Assembly: GCA_044372405.1 (NCBI GenBank)
Contig: JBILRW010000004.1
Span: forward strand, 1-64,000
Direction of reading: 5' to 3'
DNA length: 64,000 nt
Source of the DNA: CANGYM01 sp044372405
Lineage (GTDB): Bacteria; Pseudomonadota; Alphaproteobacteria; JAJTHO01; CANGYM01
A program made the translations under genes and the position numbers. The notes under the pieces were generated by a model. It was not told the DNA's origin, made no database searches, and saw only the letters and a list, made by a program, of their open reading frames with translations. This document shows, piece by piece, positions 45,037-53,341 of this stretch (the first letter of the stretch is position 1; every line of letters begins with the position of its first letter).

Positions 45037-45366
45037 TTGGGCGGAAAAGGCGGGGCGGGGCAGCAGGATTTGTCCACCGGGTCAAGGGCGAGACGCCAAA
45101 AAAGTTGCGTAGCAAAGCCGCGCAGCGGCGGTCTTTTTTGGTGCGAGGCGAAGCGAACCCTTGAGGCGGTGGGCAAATTCTGCTGGGTGGGAGCCTTTTC
45201 CTTGTGGGCCGAACGCGGCTCCCGCCCCCACATTCAGGTAACAGGTTGCAGGTAACAGGTAACCCAGCCCTCTAGGGCTTGTTATTTCGCTGGTACGTCT
45301 TGTTCCACTCTTTTTTCCTGTTACCTGTTACCTGCAACCTGTTACCTGATTCACCCCGCCGCGTTT
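45037..45366. repeat. Composite repeat B, copy 2
   Basis: This matches 24091-24428 along its whole length: the long palindrome, then an inverted heptamer array around a loop with GGGCTTGTTATTTC. Here the two heptamer arms, including an aberrant CAGGTTG/CAACCTG unit, are exact reverse complements over four units. In copy 1 the arms differ. Confidence 0.9.
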
Positions 45367-45453
45367 TCCATAAAATCGCTTTTGGCTGAACCTTCCTTTG
45401 CCAGCAAGGGATTATGAGATTATGAACACAGGCTCTTAGGGCACCTCACCCCT

Positions 45454-45469
45454 TGGCCCATTTTTTGCA
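45454..45469 (+). promoter_or_regulatory. Sigma-54-type promoter upstream of fliD
   Basis: TTGGCCCATTTTTTGCA has the -24 GG and -12 GC exactly 10 bp apart and matches TGGCACG-N4-TTGCA except at two positions. It lies about 80 bp upstream of the fliD ATG. Flagellar genes are frequent sigma-54 targets. Confidence 0.55.
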
Positions 45470-45550
45470 CCACCCTACCCGAACACCCCTCTTTACCCTT
45501 TATCAACCAAAGGGGGCGTACACTGATCAACACATAGTCATGGTGAAGCG

Positions 45551-47275
45551 ATGGCAGACGTCAGATTTGGTAACATTAAAGTCAACGACAATGGGTCGAT
45601 TAACCTGTCATCCAAGGTGCTGGGTGTTGACCTGAATCAGTTGGTGGATGGGTACGTTAAGGCCAAAAGCATTCCCATTACCCGCAAAGAAGTCGAAGTT
45701 TCCAAAAAAAGCGATATTCTCTCAGGCTATAAAGATTATGAATCCCTGCTAAACGCCCTAAAAACCCCAGCGTCAAATCTGCGTCGTCCCAGCGTGGCCC
45801 AGGCAGGAACCGACGTTTTTGGGCAAAAAATTGCCTATCCCACATCCGGCACGGGGGGATCCTCCACCGCCGTCACCGTCACCCCCAAAACAGACACGCC
45901 CCTGGGCACCTATAGCCTGACCGTGAACCGGTTGGCCCGATCCGATTCAGCCCTCAGCAGTGCTGTGGATGTTTTTACCAGTAAAGAAGCCCCCCTCATC
46001 ACGGCCAATGGAACACTTTCTGTCAATGGGACATCCATCGCGGTCAGTGCCGGGGATAGCCTAAAAACCGTTATTGAGGCCATTAATGCAAAAACGGACA
46101 CCACCAAAGTCCGGGCGCAAATCGTGGATTTGGGCAATAACACCTATCGTTTGAGCTTATCCGCCAATGAAACGGGCAAGGCCATCGCCCTTTCCGGTTC
46201 AGATGCGGGCGTTTTGGATGATTTAAACCTGAGCAGTTCCGGATCCGGCGAAACGGATACCACATTATCATCCGAGGTCGTTTATAACGGCGTAACGGTA
46301 ACCCGCAGCAGCAACACGATCAAGGATTTGATTCCCGGTGCCTCCATTGATCTGTTTTCCGCCAATCCGCTGGATAAAATCCGGATTTCTGTAGAAACCA
46401 ACAACCAAAACGTTCGCGGCCAGGTGGATGCCTTTGTTGAGGCCTATAACGATTTAAAAGATTTTTACGATACCCAAACCGTGGTGAATGGGGACGGCAC
46501 AGTCCCAAAGACCTCTATTTTGGTGAATCAGACAGCGTTTCGTGGATCTTTTCTGGGTCTGGAAACGATGTTAACGGGGCAGGTTTCTGGGGTATCGGGG
46601 GTGAATACCCTTCGGGACATTGGCATTACGCTGGATAAAGAGAACCGCCTGGTGGTGGATGATGTGAAGCTCAATGACGCCATTGTGGATAAGGGCGATG
46701 CGGTGGCTAAACTTTTCGGCTTTAGCAGCAGCAGTAGCAGCAGTGATTTTTTTGTGGCGCGGCGGCCCGATTCCCTGAAATCCAGTTTGGGCAACACGGA
46801 TATTACGGTTCGTGTTCTGGAAACCAATGCATCAGGAAAACCGATAAAGGCAGAAATGGTTGTGGGCGGGGTCACGTATAACTCAACCCAGGTGACGATT
46901 TCAGACGGGGGTGCCATTGTCCCCCCCAGCGGTATTGGACTCGACGGGGCCCGTTTCGGCTACACCGGCGGTGTTGTTACCGTGGGCAGCCCCAAAACCT
47001 CCACCATCAAAATGACCCAAGGCATTGCCGATACGGTGGCCAGTTATCTGGATACCAGTCTCAGTACCGACGGGGTCCTCGCCAATCAAAAAGACAGCAT
47101 CCAAAAAAACATTGATAAAATTGGCACGCAAATGGCGACGCTGAAAACACAGGTGGCGGATTATGAAAAAGGCCTGCGTTTATCCCTGCAAAGCACTGAA
47201 TCCCGGGTTTCCCAGTTAACGGCCACGCAAAATTTTCTAAAGGCCCAGACGGATGCCCTGGCGGCGAATAACTAA
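45551..47275 (+). CDS. fliD: Flagellar hook-associated protein 2 (filament cap)
   Basis: FliD forms the cap at the filament tip that folds exported flagellin. In the 574 residues the N-terminal FliD_N domain has LGVDLNQLVDGYVKAKSIPI. A variable middle follows, and the FliD_C domain carries QVDAFVEAYNDLKDFYDTQT and TLRDIGITLDKENRLVVD. The end is coiled-coil (KIGTQMATLKTQVADYEKGLR). A run of seven serines (near codon 395) is coded by AGC/AGT triplets. The gene stands alone behind a sigma-54-like site. Confidence 0.93.
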   Translation: MADVRFGNIKVNDNGSINLSSKVLGVDLNQLVDGYVKAKSIPITRKEVEVSKKSDILSGYKDYESLLNALKTPASNLRRPSVAQAGTDVFGQKIAYPTSGTGGSSTAVTVTPKTDTPLGTYSLTVNRLARSDSALSSAVDVFTSKEAPLITANGTLSVNGTSIAVSAGDSLKTVIEAINAKTDTTKVRAQIVDLGNNTYRLSLSANETGKAIALSGSDAGVLDDLNLSSSGSGETDTTLSSEVVYNGVTVTRSSNTIKDLIPGASIDLFSANPLDKIRISVETNNQNVRGQVDAFVEAYNDLKDFYDTQTVVNGDGTVPKTSILVNQTAFRGSFLGLETMLTGQVSGVSGVNTLRDIGITLDKENRLVVDDVKLNDAIVDKGDAVAKLFGFSSSSSSSDFFVARRPDSLKSSLGNTDITVRVLETNASGKPIKAEMVVGGVTYNSTQVTISDGGAIVPPSGIGLDGARFGYTGGVVTVGSPKTSTIKMTQGIADTVASYLDTSLSTDGVLANQKDSIQKNIDKIGTQMATLKTQVADYEKGLRLSLQSTESRVSQLTATQNFLKAQTDALAANN

Positions 47276-47313
47276 AGAGGTTTTTCAGGCTTTGGCGGCG
47301 CGGAAGGGGTCGT

Positions 47314-47610
47314 TTACGAAAATCCCCTCTCCACATCCATGGATTGGTGCAAAACATCGACAACAAAAATACCTTCTGGATCTGTTTTTCTGTAAAAAAT
47401 CACATGGGACCCTTCAAAAAAGCACAAAGCGCCCTCTTCCAGTTCAGGCCTTGCCACACCATGGTGGGGGTTTTTGGCAAGATAGGCCATACGGTTTCTT
47501 AACGACAAAAGATAATGCTGGGTGCGATCAGGACCAAAGCGCTCCACAGAAAACTCTTTGATGTCTTTTAGACGCTGAAGGGCGCGTCGCGAGAGTCGAT
47601 AGGAAGCCAT
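47314..47610 (-). CDS. parE: RelE/ParE-family toxin
   Basis: The 98 residues have the ParE fold pattern: ASYRLSRRALQRLKDIKEFSVERFG, a central RMAYLAKNPHHGVARPEL and the C-terminal strand HVIFYRKTDPEGIFVVDVLHQSMD. ParE toxins poison gyrase, while RelE relatives cut mRNA; the lack of RelE catalytic residues favours ParE. The gene lies 5 bp downstream of its antitoxin. Confidence 0.88.
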   Translation of the reverse strand: MASYRLSRRALQRLKDIKEFSVERFGPDRTQHYLLSLRNRMAYLAKNPHHGVARPELEEGALCFFEGSHVIFYRKTDPEGIFVVDVLHQSMDVERGFS

Positions 47611-47615
47611 AACAT

Positions 47616-47858
47616 TTACAAATCAGCCATCAACTGATCCATAAACGTTTCCCCATCAACGGTATCGCCTGCCGCCCACTGTCGGTTGGCCTCGGCAAAG
47701 CACCCTTTTAAAAACGCTATCTTTTTCTGTTGCTCTTCCAGCAAAAACAAACCGGCCCGAACAGCCTCACTGACCGAGGCAAAGCGTCCCTGATCCAGGC
47801 AACCCTGAACAAACTGGGCATAATGGGGAGTTAGCGTTACGCTGGTGTTTCGTTTCAT
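47616..47858 (-). CDS. parD: ParD-family antitoxin
   Basis: The start MKRNTSVTL at 47858 gives 80 residues. The N-terminal ribbon-helix-helix (NTSVTLTPHYAQFVQGCLDQGRFASVSEAVRAGLFLLEE) is the DNA-binding part; the acidic C-terminus binds the toxin. The 7-bp overlap-free spacing to parE is typical of these operons. The AT-rich stretch upstream (47870-47915) probably holds the autoregulated promoter. Confidence 0.88.
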   Translation of the reverse strand: MKRNTSVTLTPHYAQFVQGCLDQGRFASVSEAVRAGLFLLEEQQKKIAFLKGCFAEANRQWAAGDTVDGETFMDQLMADL

Positions 47859-47950
47859 AAAAACCTCTTGCACCCAATAATAATACACCTAAACATAATA
47901 AAATACAAGCGTCTATACCTGTTACAGATTGTCTTGAAAATACATCGGTG

Positions 47951-48940
47951 TCACCCATGCTCAAACATCAAACAGGCCACGTTGACCGGTTTGGATTTCA
48001 AAGCCTTTTCCAGACCCAGGCTATGTTCCAATCCCCGCAGGACCGCGGCATGGTTGTATTTTTTCATCAGGGCCAGGATGGCGGGCTTATCCTTAAAAAA
48101 CAACGGGGGGCGCAGAGCTGCCATGGCCGCATCCAGGGTAGTTTGGGATCCTTTCAAATGAAGGTGCAACGTATGTAATGTTTTAAGAATATCCATCACG
48201 GCCCGAACCACCATAATATAGGGCGTGGGCTGGGCCTGGGGATGATTTTTCACAAAAGCCGCCAGATCTTCCGGATAGTGCCTGGGGCGCAGCAAATAGG
48301 AAAAGGCCAAATCCCGTGCATGATCGTCATGATCCAGGGCCAGGATACGCATGTCCTCCAGCGTAATGGTGCGGCGGGGATGTACCAGCAGGGGCAGGGT
48401 TTGTAGGGCGGCCTCAACAGCACTCATCTGGGTCGCTAAATTCTTTTCAGCAAACAACAGCGCATCGGGATCCATGGTATAATCCGATAAGCCGCGGCGC
48501 AGCGCCGCCATACACGCCGCCGGGGTGTCCTCGTAACATCCAATCAGGCCCGCGCGCTCATCGGCCTCGGCCCATTTTCTTAAGGCGCTGGTGGCCTTGA
48601 TGGTGCCCGAGGTCACCACCACCATCACCCCGTAACGCAGTTGTTTGCCCAAATCCAAAAGGGCAGGGCTGATATCCCCCAGGCCCGATTCCGCCCGCAC
48701 CACAACACAGGGATCCCCCCCCATCAAGGACGGCGTCAGCATCAAATCATACAAAACGTCCGCCTCTTTCCCCCAATCCTCAGAATGCAGGGTGGTATGG
48801 GTGTGGCTGGGCAAGGCTGACTTGATCTGATCCACCCCCCGACGAATGCTGGATTCATTATCCCCATGAAAAATCAGGGTAAAAAGATTTCTCCCCAAAC
48901 GGGGAAGGATCTTTGGCAAAGCGCTGGGGGTCAATTTCAT
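47951..48940 (-). CDS. holA: DNA polymerase III subunit delta
   Basis: HolA is the wrench of the clamp loader that opens the beta sliding clamp. Starting at MKLTPSALPK (48940) gives 329 residues, near the usual length; an earlier ATG at 48979 has no advantage. Alphaproteobacterial HolA features are LIFHGDNESSIRRGVDQIKSAL, VVVRAESGLGD and YEDTPAACMAAL. lptE and leuS, common neighbours, are absent. The 23S promoter region lies directly upstream on the other strand. Confidence 0.88.
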   Translation of the reverse strand: MKLTPSALPKILPRLGRNLFTLIFHGDNESSIRRGVDQIKSALPSHTHTTLHSEDWGKEADVLYDLMLTPSLMGGDPCVVVRAESGLGDISPALLDLGKQLRYGVMVVVTSGTIKATSALRKWAEADERAGLIGCYEDTPAACMAALRRGLSDYTMDPDALLFAEKNLATQMSAVEAALQTLPLLVHPRRTITLEDMRILALDHDDHARDLAFSYLLRPRHYPEDLAAFVKNHPQAQPTPYIMVVRAVMDILKTLHTLHLHLKGSQTTLDAAMAALRPPLFFKDKPAILALMKKYNHAAVLRGLEHSLGLEKALKSKPVNVACLMFEHG

Positions 48941-49072
48941 AATGACTGTGATACTCAACATCGGGTGGCGCGATGTCAAGATATCCGTCGGGGTTTCCCT
49001 CGGGGGTTATGGTAAAAGCGCCGCACGGAGGCGGGTGCCAAAAAAAAGAATGCTCACCTTGCAAAATCCCTG

Positions 49073-49101
49073 TTGACAGCAAGGGGGGCTTGCCCTATAA
49101 A
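49073..49101 (+). promoter_or_regulatory. Consensus promoter of the 23S rRNA gene
   Basis: TTGACA (49073-49078) and TATAAA (49096-49101) are separated by exactly 17 bp with a G-rich spacer. This is nearly the sigma-70 consensus and points at the 23S gene starting about 170 bp downstream. It implies the 23S unit is transcribed without a 16S gene. Confidence 0.85.
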
Positions 49102-49107
49102 CACACT

Positions 49108-49277
49108 CCCTGCTGGCGAGATTTTCAAATTCCGCCCAACTCATAAGGGGTGCAGGCCGGTCTGTGACACAGTAAAAATATGATAACTGACTCTCAGTGA
49201 GGGTTAGGCACCCCACAAGCAGAGCCATCTGTTTCTGTGGTGTCTAGCACCAAAAACTGAGAAGCTGAGAACAATCC
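49108..49277 (+). other. 23S rRNA leader with processing stem
   Basis: The transcribed leader holds no gene. Its last 11 bases, GAGAACAATCC (49267-49277), pair perfectly with GGATTGTTCTC (52815-52825) just after the 23S 3' end, forming the expected RNase III processing stem. GGGGTGC and GCACCCC inside the leader can pair with each other. Confidence 0.7.
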
Positions 49278-49412
49278 TCAAGCGTAAATAAGAGCATCTG
49301 GTGGATGCCTTGGCGATTGCAGGCGATGAAGGACGTGCTAGGCTGCGATAAGCAGCGGGGAGGGGCCAAGACCCTTTGATCCGCTGATTTCCGAATGGGG
49401 GAACCCACCTTT

Positions 49413-49492
49413 CAGGTGACAGGTGACGGGTGACAGGTAACAGGTTTTGCATTGCGCAGGCCTGTCACCTGATACCTGTAACCTGTCGCCTG
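49413..49492. repeat. 23S insertion 1: heptamer hairpin replacing helix 9
   Basis: After GGGGGAACCCACCTTT, where bacterial helix 9 normally forms a short hairpin, four CAGGTGA-like units are followed by a loop TTTTGCATTGCG and then CCTGTCA, CCTGATA, CCTGTAA, CCTGTCG, CCTG. The arms pair with a few mismatches. Helix 9 is a known site of alphaproteobacterial intervening sequences. Confidence 0.9.
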
Positions 49493-49904
49493 ATCTAGGT
49501 ATTCTTTGGCTGAACACATAGGCCTTAGAAAGCAAACCCAGTGAACTGAAACATCTCAGTAGCTGGAGGAAAAGACATCAACCGAGATTCCGTAAGTAGT
49601 GGCGAGCGAACGCGGAACAGCCCAGTGCTCTCTCGAATGTAACTGGAACGACTTGGAAAAGTCGGCCATAGTGGGTGATAGCCCCGTACAGGTAAGAATA
49701 GAGAGAGACTCGAGTAGGGCGGGACACGTGAAATCCTGTCTGAACATGGGGGGACCACCCTCCAAGGCTAAATACTCGCAATCGACCGATAGTGAACCAG
49801 TACCGTGAGGGAAAGGCGAAAAGAACCCCCATAAGGGGAGTGAAATAGAACCTGAAACCGGATGCTTACAAGCAGTTGGAGCGGGCGCACCCGAGGGCTG
49901 CGCC

Positions 49905-50019
49905 CAGGTAACGGGTAGCAGGTAACAGGTAACAGGTAGAAACTTTCGGGTCATAAACTTTTGTTAAATTGATCTGAAATTTTTCTTCCTGTCACCTGTC
50001 ACCTGTCACCTGTCACCTG
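49905..50019. repeat. 23S insertion 2: heptamer hairpin in helix 25
   Basis: GAGCGGGCGC on the left and GCGCGCCCGTGAC on the right are the normal helix 25 strands. Between them lie five CAGGTAA/CAGGTAG units, an AT-rich loop of about 50 nt and four CCTGTCA units. Helix 25 is a known intervening-sequence site in bacteria and the root of eukaryotic expansion segment 7. Confidence 0.9.
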
Positions 50020-51001
50020 GCCGCGCCCTCCGGCGCGCCCGTGACAGCGTACCTCTTGTATAATGGGTCCGCGACTTAGTGTAGCAAGCAAGGTTAAGCC
50101 GATAGGTGGAGCCGAAGCGAAAGCGAGTGTGAATAGCGCGTTTAGTTTGCTGTATTAGACCCGAAACCAAGTGAGCTAACCATGGCCAGGCTGAAGGTTG
50201 GATAACACCAACTGAAGGGCCGAACCCACGTCTGTTGAAAAAGACGGGGATGAGCTGTGGTTAGGGGTGAAAGGCCAATCAAACTTGGAAATAGCTGGTT
50301 CTCCGCGAAAACTATTTAGGTAGTGCGTCAGACGAATACCATGGGGGGTAGAGCACTGAATCGGCTAGGGGGGCGCGAGCCTTACCAAACCGAATCAAAC
50401 TCCGAATACCCATGAGTACTATCTGGCAGACAGGCATCGGGTGCTAAGGTCCGGTGCCGAGAGGGAAACAGCCCAGACCGCCATCTAAGGTCCCCAAGAC
50501 TATGTTAAGTGGGAAAGGATGTGGGAAAGCCATGACAGCTAGGAGGTTGGCTTAGAAGCAGCCATCCTTTAAAGAAAGCGTAATAGCTCACTAGTCTAAT
50601 CAAGCATTCCTGCGCCGAAGATGTAACGGGGCTCAAACATAGCACCGAAGATGCGGGCGCGCCTATGGCGCGCGGTAGCGGAGCGTTCCCTAAGCCGTCG
50701 AAGCAGTCCTGTCAGGGGCTGTGGAGGTATGGGAAGTGAGAATGCGGACATGAGTAGCGACAAACAGAGTGAGAGACTCTGTCGCCGAAAGCCCAAGGGT
50801 TCCTATCCAATGCTAATCAGGGTAGGGTTAGTCGATTCCTAAGGCGAGGCCGAAAGGCGTAGTCGATGGGAACACGGTTAATATTCCGTGACCTTTGGTC
50901 CGTGACGGATCGAAACGATTGTACTTTCTTATCGGATTGATAAGTGCAGTCCAACGGTTCCAGGAAATAACGGACCAGCTTGGGATTGTTTAAGGGAAAA
51001 G

Positions 51002-51028
51002 AAAAAAGCACGCCAGAGGCGACGTGCT
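51002..51028 (-). terminator. Intrinsic terminator for the antisense ORF in insertion 3
   Basis: On the minus strand AGCACG ... CGTGCT forms a stem with an inner GCC/GGC pair, followed directly by TTTTTTC. It lies 7 bp after the stop codon of the antisense ORF, exactly where its terminator would be expected. Confidence 0.75.
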
Positions 51029-51034
51029 AGAAAT

Positions 51035-51313
51035 TTATTCGTTGTTGCGTCGACGATCAATTTCGTCGAGTGCAGCGAATGTGATGCATCCTGGAAGCAT
51101 CGAAATTGCCCCAGGAATGTTTAAAACAAAAAGAAAAAAGAATCTCCATCCTCCTTCAACAAGGATCATTTCTGCTCCTTGCTTTGGAAATAGGGAAATT
51201 CTGTCGGTTTTAAACTCCTTCTCCAGAAGAATTGCGGAGAAGTAAACAAAAAACACGACTGTAACTAAAGAAGAAACGACTAAATTTAGGCGTCTTTTTT
51301 TGTACTTATCCAT
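51035..51313 (-). CDS. Small two-helix membrane protein encoded antisense within 23S rRNA
   Basis: The 92-residue ORF runs opposite to the rRNA. It begins with a basic MDKYKKRRLN, followed by a membrane helix (LVVSSLVTVVFFVYFSAILL), a polar charged loop, a second hydrophobic stretch (FFFLFVLNIPGAISMLPGC) and a charged tail ending DRRRNNE. The positive-inside pattern, the AT-rich composition and the terminator after the stop suggest a real gene, although no clear Shine-Dalgarno is visible. I know no family for it. It is unlike the helical S23 proteins found in other 23S intervening sequences. Confidence 0.55.
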   Translation of the reverse strand: MDKYKKRRLNLVVSSLVTVVFFVYFSAILLEKEFKTDRISLFPKQGAEMILVEGGWRFFFLFVLNIPGAISMLPGCITFAALDEIDRRRNNE

Positions 51314-51352
51314 GGTGTTAAGTTATTTAACTAAGGTTTATTTTGACATTAT

Positions 51353-51382
51353 GCAGTGCAGTGCAGTGCAGTGCAGTGCAGT
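51353..51382. repeat. Pentanucleotide repeat (GCAGT) x6
   Basis: Six perfect GCAGT units lie inside 23S insertion 3, upstream of the antisense ORF. On the antisense strand they would sit in or before its promoter. Such short repeats can vary in copy number by slippage. Confidence 0.9.
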
Positions 51383-51433
51383 GACATTTGTCACATTACG
51401 AAAAATAATTTCCCTTAAACAATCCCAGGCGTT

Positions 51434-51548
51434 CAGGTGACAGGTAACGGGTAACAGGTGACAGGTTGTGGGTTACAGGTTATGGGTAGATTTTCTACCT
51501 ATTTTCTGTTTCCTCTTCCTGTTACCTGTCTCCTGTTACCTGTTACCC
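51434..51548. repeat. 23S insertion 4: heptamer hairpin near the domain III/IV boundary
   Basis: Eight degenerate 7-bp units (CAGGTGA, CAGGTAA, CGGGTAA, CAGGTGA, CAGGTTG, TGGGTTA, CAGGTTA, TGGGTAG) are followed by a T/C-rich loop and TTACCTG-type units ending in TTACCC. It lies 7 bp after insertion 3 and just before GATCGTACCCGAAACCGACA, where normal 23S sequence resumes. Confidence 0.88.
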
Positions 51549-51819
51549 GGACAATGATCGTACCCGAAACCGACACAGGTGGGCAGGTCGAGTAGACCAA
51601 GGCGCTTGAGAGAAGTATCCTGAAGGAACTCGGCAAATTGCTCCCGTAACTTCGGAAGAAGGGAGCCCGTCATGAAGGCAACTTTTTGGCGGGGTCACAA
51701 AAGAGGGGGTTGCGACTGTTTAACAAAAACACAGGACTCTGCGAAGTCGTAAGACGAAGTATAGGGTCTGACGCCTGCCCGGTGCCGGAAGGTTAAGGAA
51801 GGATGTGCAAGCATTTGAC

Positions 51820-51899
<80 letters not shown>

Positions 51900-52340
51900 T
51901 GAATGGCGTAACGACATCCCCACTGTCTCCAGGATATACTCAGCGAAATTGAATTCCCCGTGAAGATGCGGGGTTCCCGCGGTCAGACGGAAAGACCCCG
52001 TGCACCTTTACTACAGCTTTACACTGGCTCTAGGAATATCATGTGTAGGATAGGTGGGAGACTTTGAAGCCTTGGCGCCAGCCAGGGTGGAGTCAACCTT
52101 GAAATACCACCCTTGATGTTTTTAGGGTCTAACCCAGGTCCGTGAATCCGGATCGGGGACCGTGTATGGTGGGTAGTTTGACTGGGGCGGTCGCCTCCCA
52201 AATGGTAACGGAGGCGCGCGAAGGTAAGCTCAGTACGGTCGGAAATCGTACGTCGAGTGCAATGGCATAAGCTTGCCTGACTGCGAGGCTGACAAGCCGA
52301 GCAGAGACGAAAGTCGGTCATAGTGATCCGGTGGTTCTTC

Positions 52341-52394
<54 letters not shown>

Positions 52395-52423
52395 AACGCC
52401 CAAGCGTCCACAGCGACGGCGTT

Positions 52424-52501
<78 letters not shown>

Positions 52502-52509
52502 TGGTACGT

Positions 52510-52550
<41 letters not shown>

Positions 52551-52814
52551 TGCCGTGGGTGTTTGATGATTGAGAGGATTTGCCCCTAGTACGAGAGGAC
52601 CGGGGTGAACGTACCTCTGGTGTACCGATTGTGGCGCCAGCCGCATCGTCGGGTAGCTATGTACGGAACGGATAACCGCTGAAAGCATCTAAGCGGGAAA
52701 CCGGCCTCAAAACGAGTCATCGTAGAGCCGTAGTAGACCACTACGTTGATAGGTGGCGTGTGAAAGGGTGGTAACACCTGAAGCTAAGCCATACTAATCG
52801 CTCATCTCTCTTTT

Positions 52815-52906
52815 GGATTGTTCTCGCGTCTTATGTTTTAACAAAGACGCATCTCATGCACCACCGTACAGGTTGGGGGTCCCTCCACCCCCATCCTGTA
52901 CGGTGG
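52815..52906 (+). other. 23S trailer with processing stem and long hairpin
   Basis: GGATTGTTCTC (52815-52825) pairs with the leader. GCGTCTT/AAGACGC (52826-52850) forms a small hairpin. CCACCGTACAGG (52861-52872) pairs exactly with CCTGTACGGTGG (52895-52906), with an inner GGGGGT/CACCCCC pair. There is no T-run right after, so this is not a standard terminator. No 5S rRNA is found here or within the next kilobase. Confidence 0.7.
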
Positions 52907-52935
52907 GGTCAGTTATCATATTTTTGCGGTGTTGC
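52905..52935. repeat. 31-bp direct repeat, copy 1
   Basis: The copy begins GGGGTCAGTTATCAT and ends GTGTTGC. It matches 53304-53334 at 28 of 31 positions. The two copies bracket the small membrane-protein gene. Confidence 0.85.
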
Positions 52936-52965
52936 TTCACATTTTCTTCATGAAAATTGCTGTTT

Positions 52966-53304
52966 ATGAAACTTTTTCACAAAAAGATTTTTCAAAAACC
53001 AAGTTACCGTATTCTTTTGGGTATTTTAGGTGTTGCCCTACTTATTTCTCTGTATTTTAGACATTTGTTTGTTTTTCCCCTCATGACTGCGACGATTGTT
53101 TTGCCGATCAGGGCTCCTTTCCTTTTGTTTTCTAAAAGTATCTCATTGTATGAAATGGCTGCTTTTGCTAATTCTGTACTTTTAGGGTTGTGTTATGTGG
53201 CTTGGCGTAAACGCCGTCATGCGTGGTGGGTTGAGGTGCTTTGCGTTTTGGCTTTTTATCTGGCAATGGGGGCAGCCATTTTTAGTATGGGGAATATGAC
53301 GTAG
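52966..53304 (+). CDS. Small three-helix membrane protein downstream of 23S rRNA
   Basis: The 112 residues form three hydrophobic segments (ILLGILGVALLISLYF; FPLMTATIVLPIRAPFLLF; the last around VEVLCVLAFYLAMGAAIF) with basic connecting loops. The family is unknown to me. The DNA is AT-rich compared with the housekeeping genes. It lies between the 23S 3' end and the first intrinsic terminator (53342-53371), so it is probably on the rRNA transcript. The stop codon touches the second copy of a 31-bp direct repeat. No good ribosome binding site precedes ATG 52966; TTG 52957 is an alternative start. Confidence 0.6.
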   Translation: MKLFHKKIFQKPSYRILLGILGVALLISLYFRHLFVFPLMTATIVLPIRAPFLLFSKSISLYEMAAFANSVLLGLCYVAWRKRRHAWWVEVLCVLAFYLAMGAAIFSMGNMT

Positions 53305-53334
53305 GGGTCAGTTATCATGTTTTTGGTGTGTTGC
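53304..53334. repeat. 31-bp direct repeat, copy 2
   Basis: This is the second copy of the repeat at 52905-52935, with three mismatches. It begins at the last base of the membrane-protein stop codon and precedes the bidirectional terminator. Confidence 0.85.
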
Positions 53335-53341
53335 AGGAAAG

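Larger units (their letters stand above)
50981..51427. other. 23S insertion 3: 19-bp inverted repeat enclosing an antisense gene
   Basis: TGGGATTGTTTAAGGGAAA (50981-50999) and its exact reverse complement TTTCCCTTAAACAATCCCA (51409-51427) enclose 409 bp. The insertion follows TTCCAGGAAATAACGG in the 3' part of domain III. The inside is AT-rich and holds an antisense ORF, an antisense terminator and a pentanucleotide repeat. The perfect stem would hold the rRNA together or be cut by RNase III. Confidence 0.9.

Noticed and set aside
50981..51427. Insertion 3 as a group I or group II intron
   Set aside because: It is too short, shows no intron core motifs and no homing endonuclease or reverse transcriptase, and is closed by a simple inverted repeat instead.
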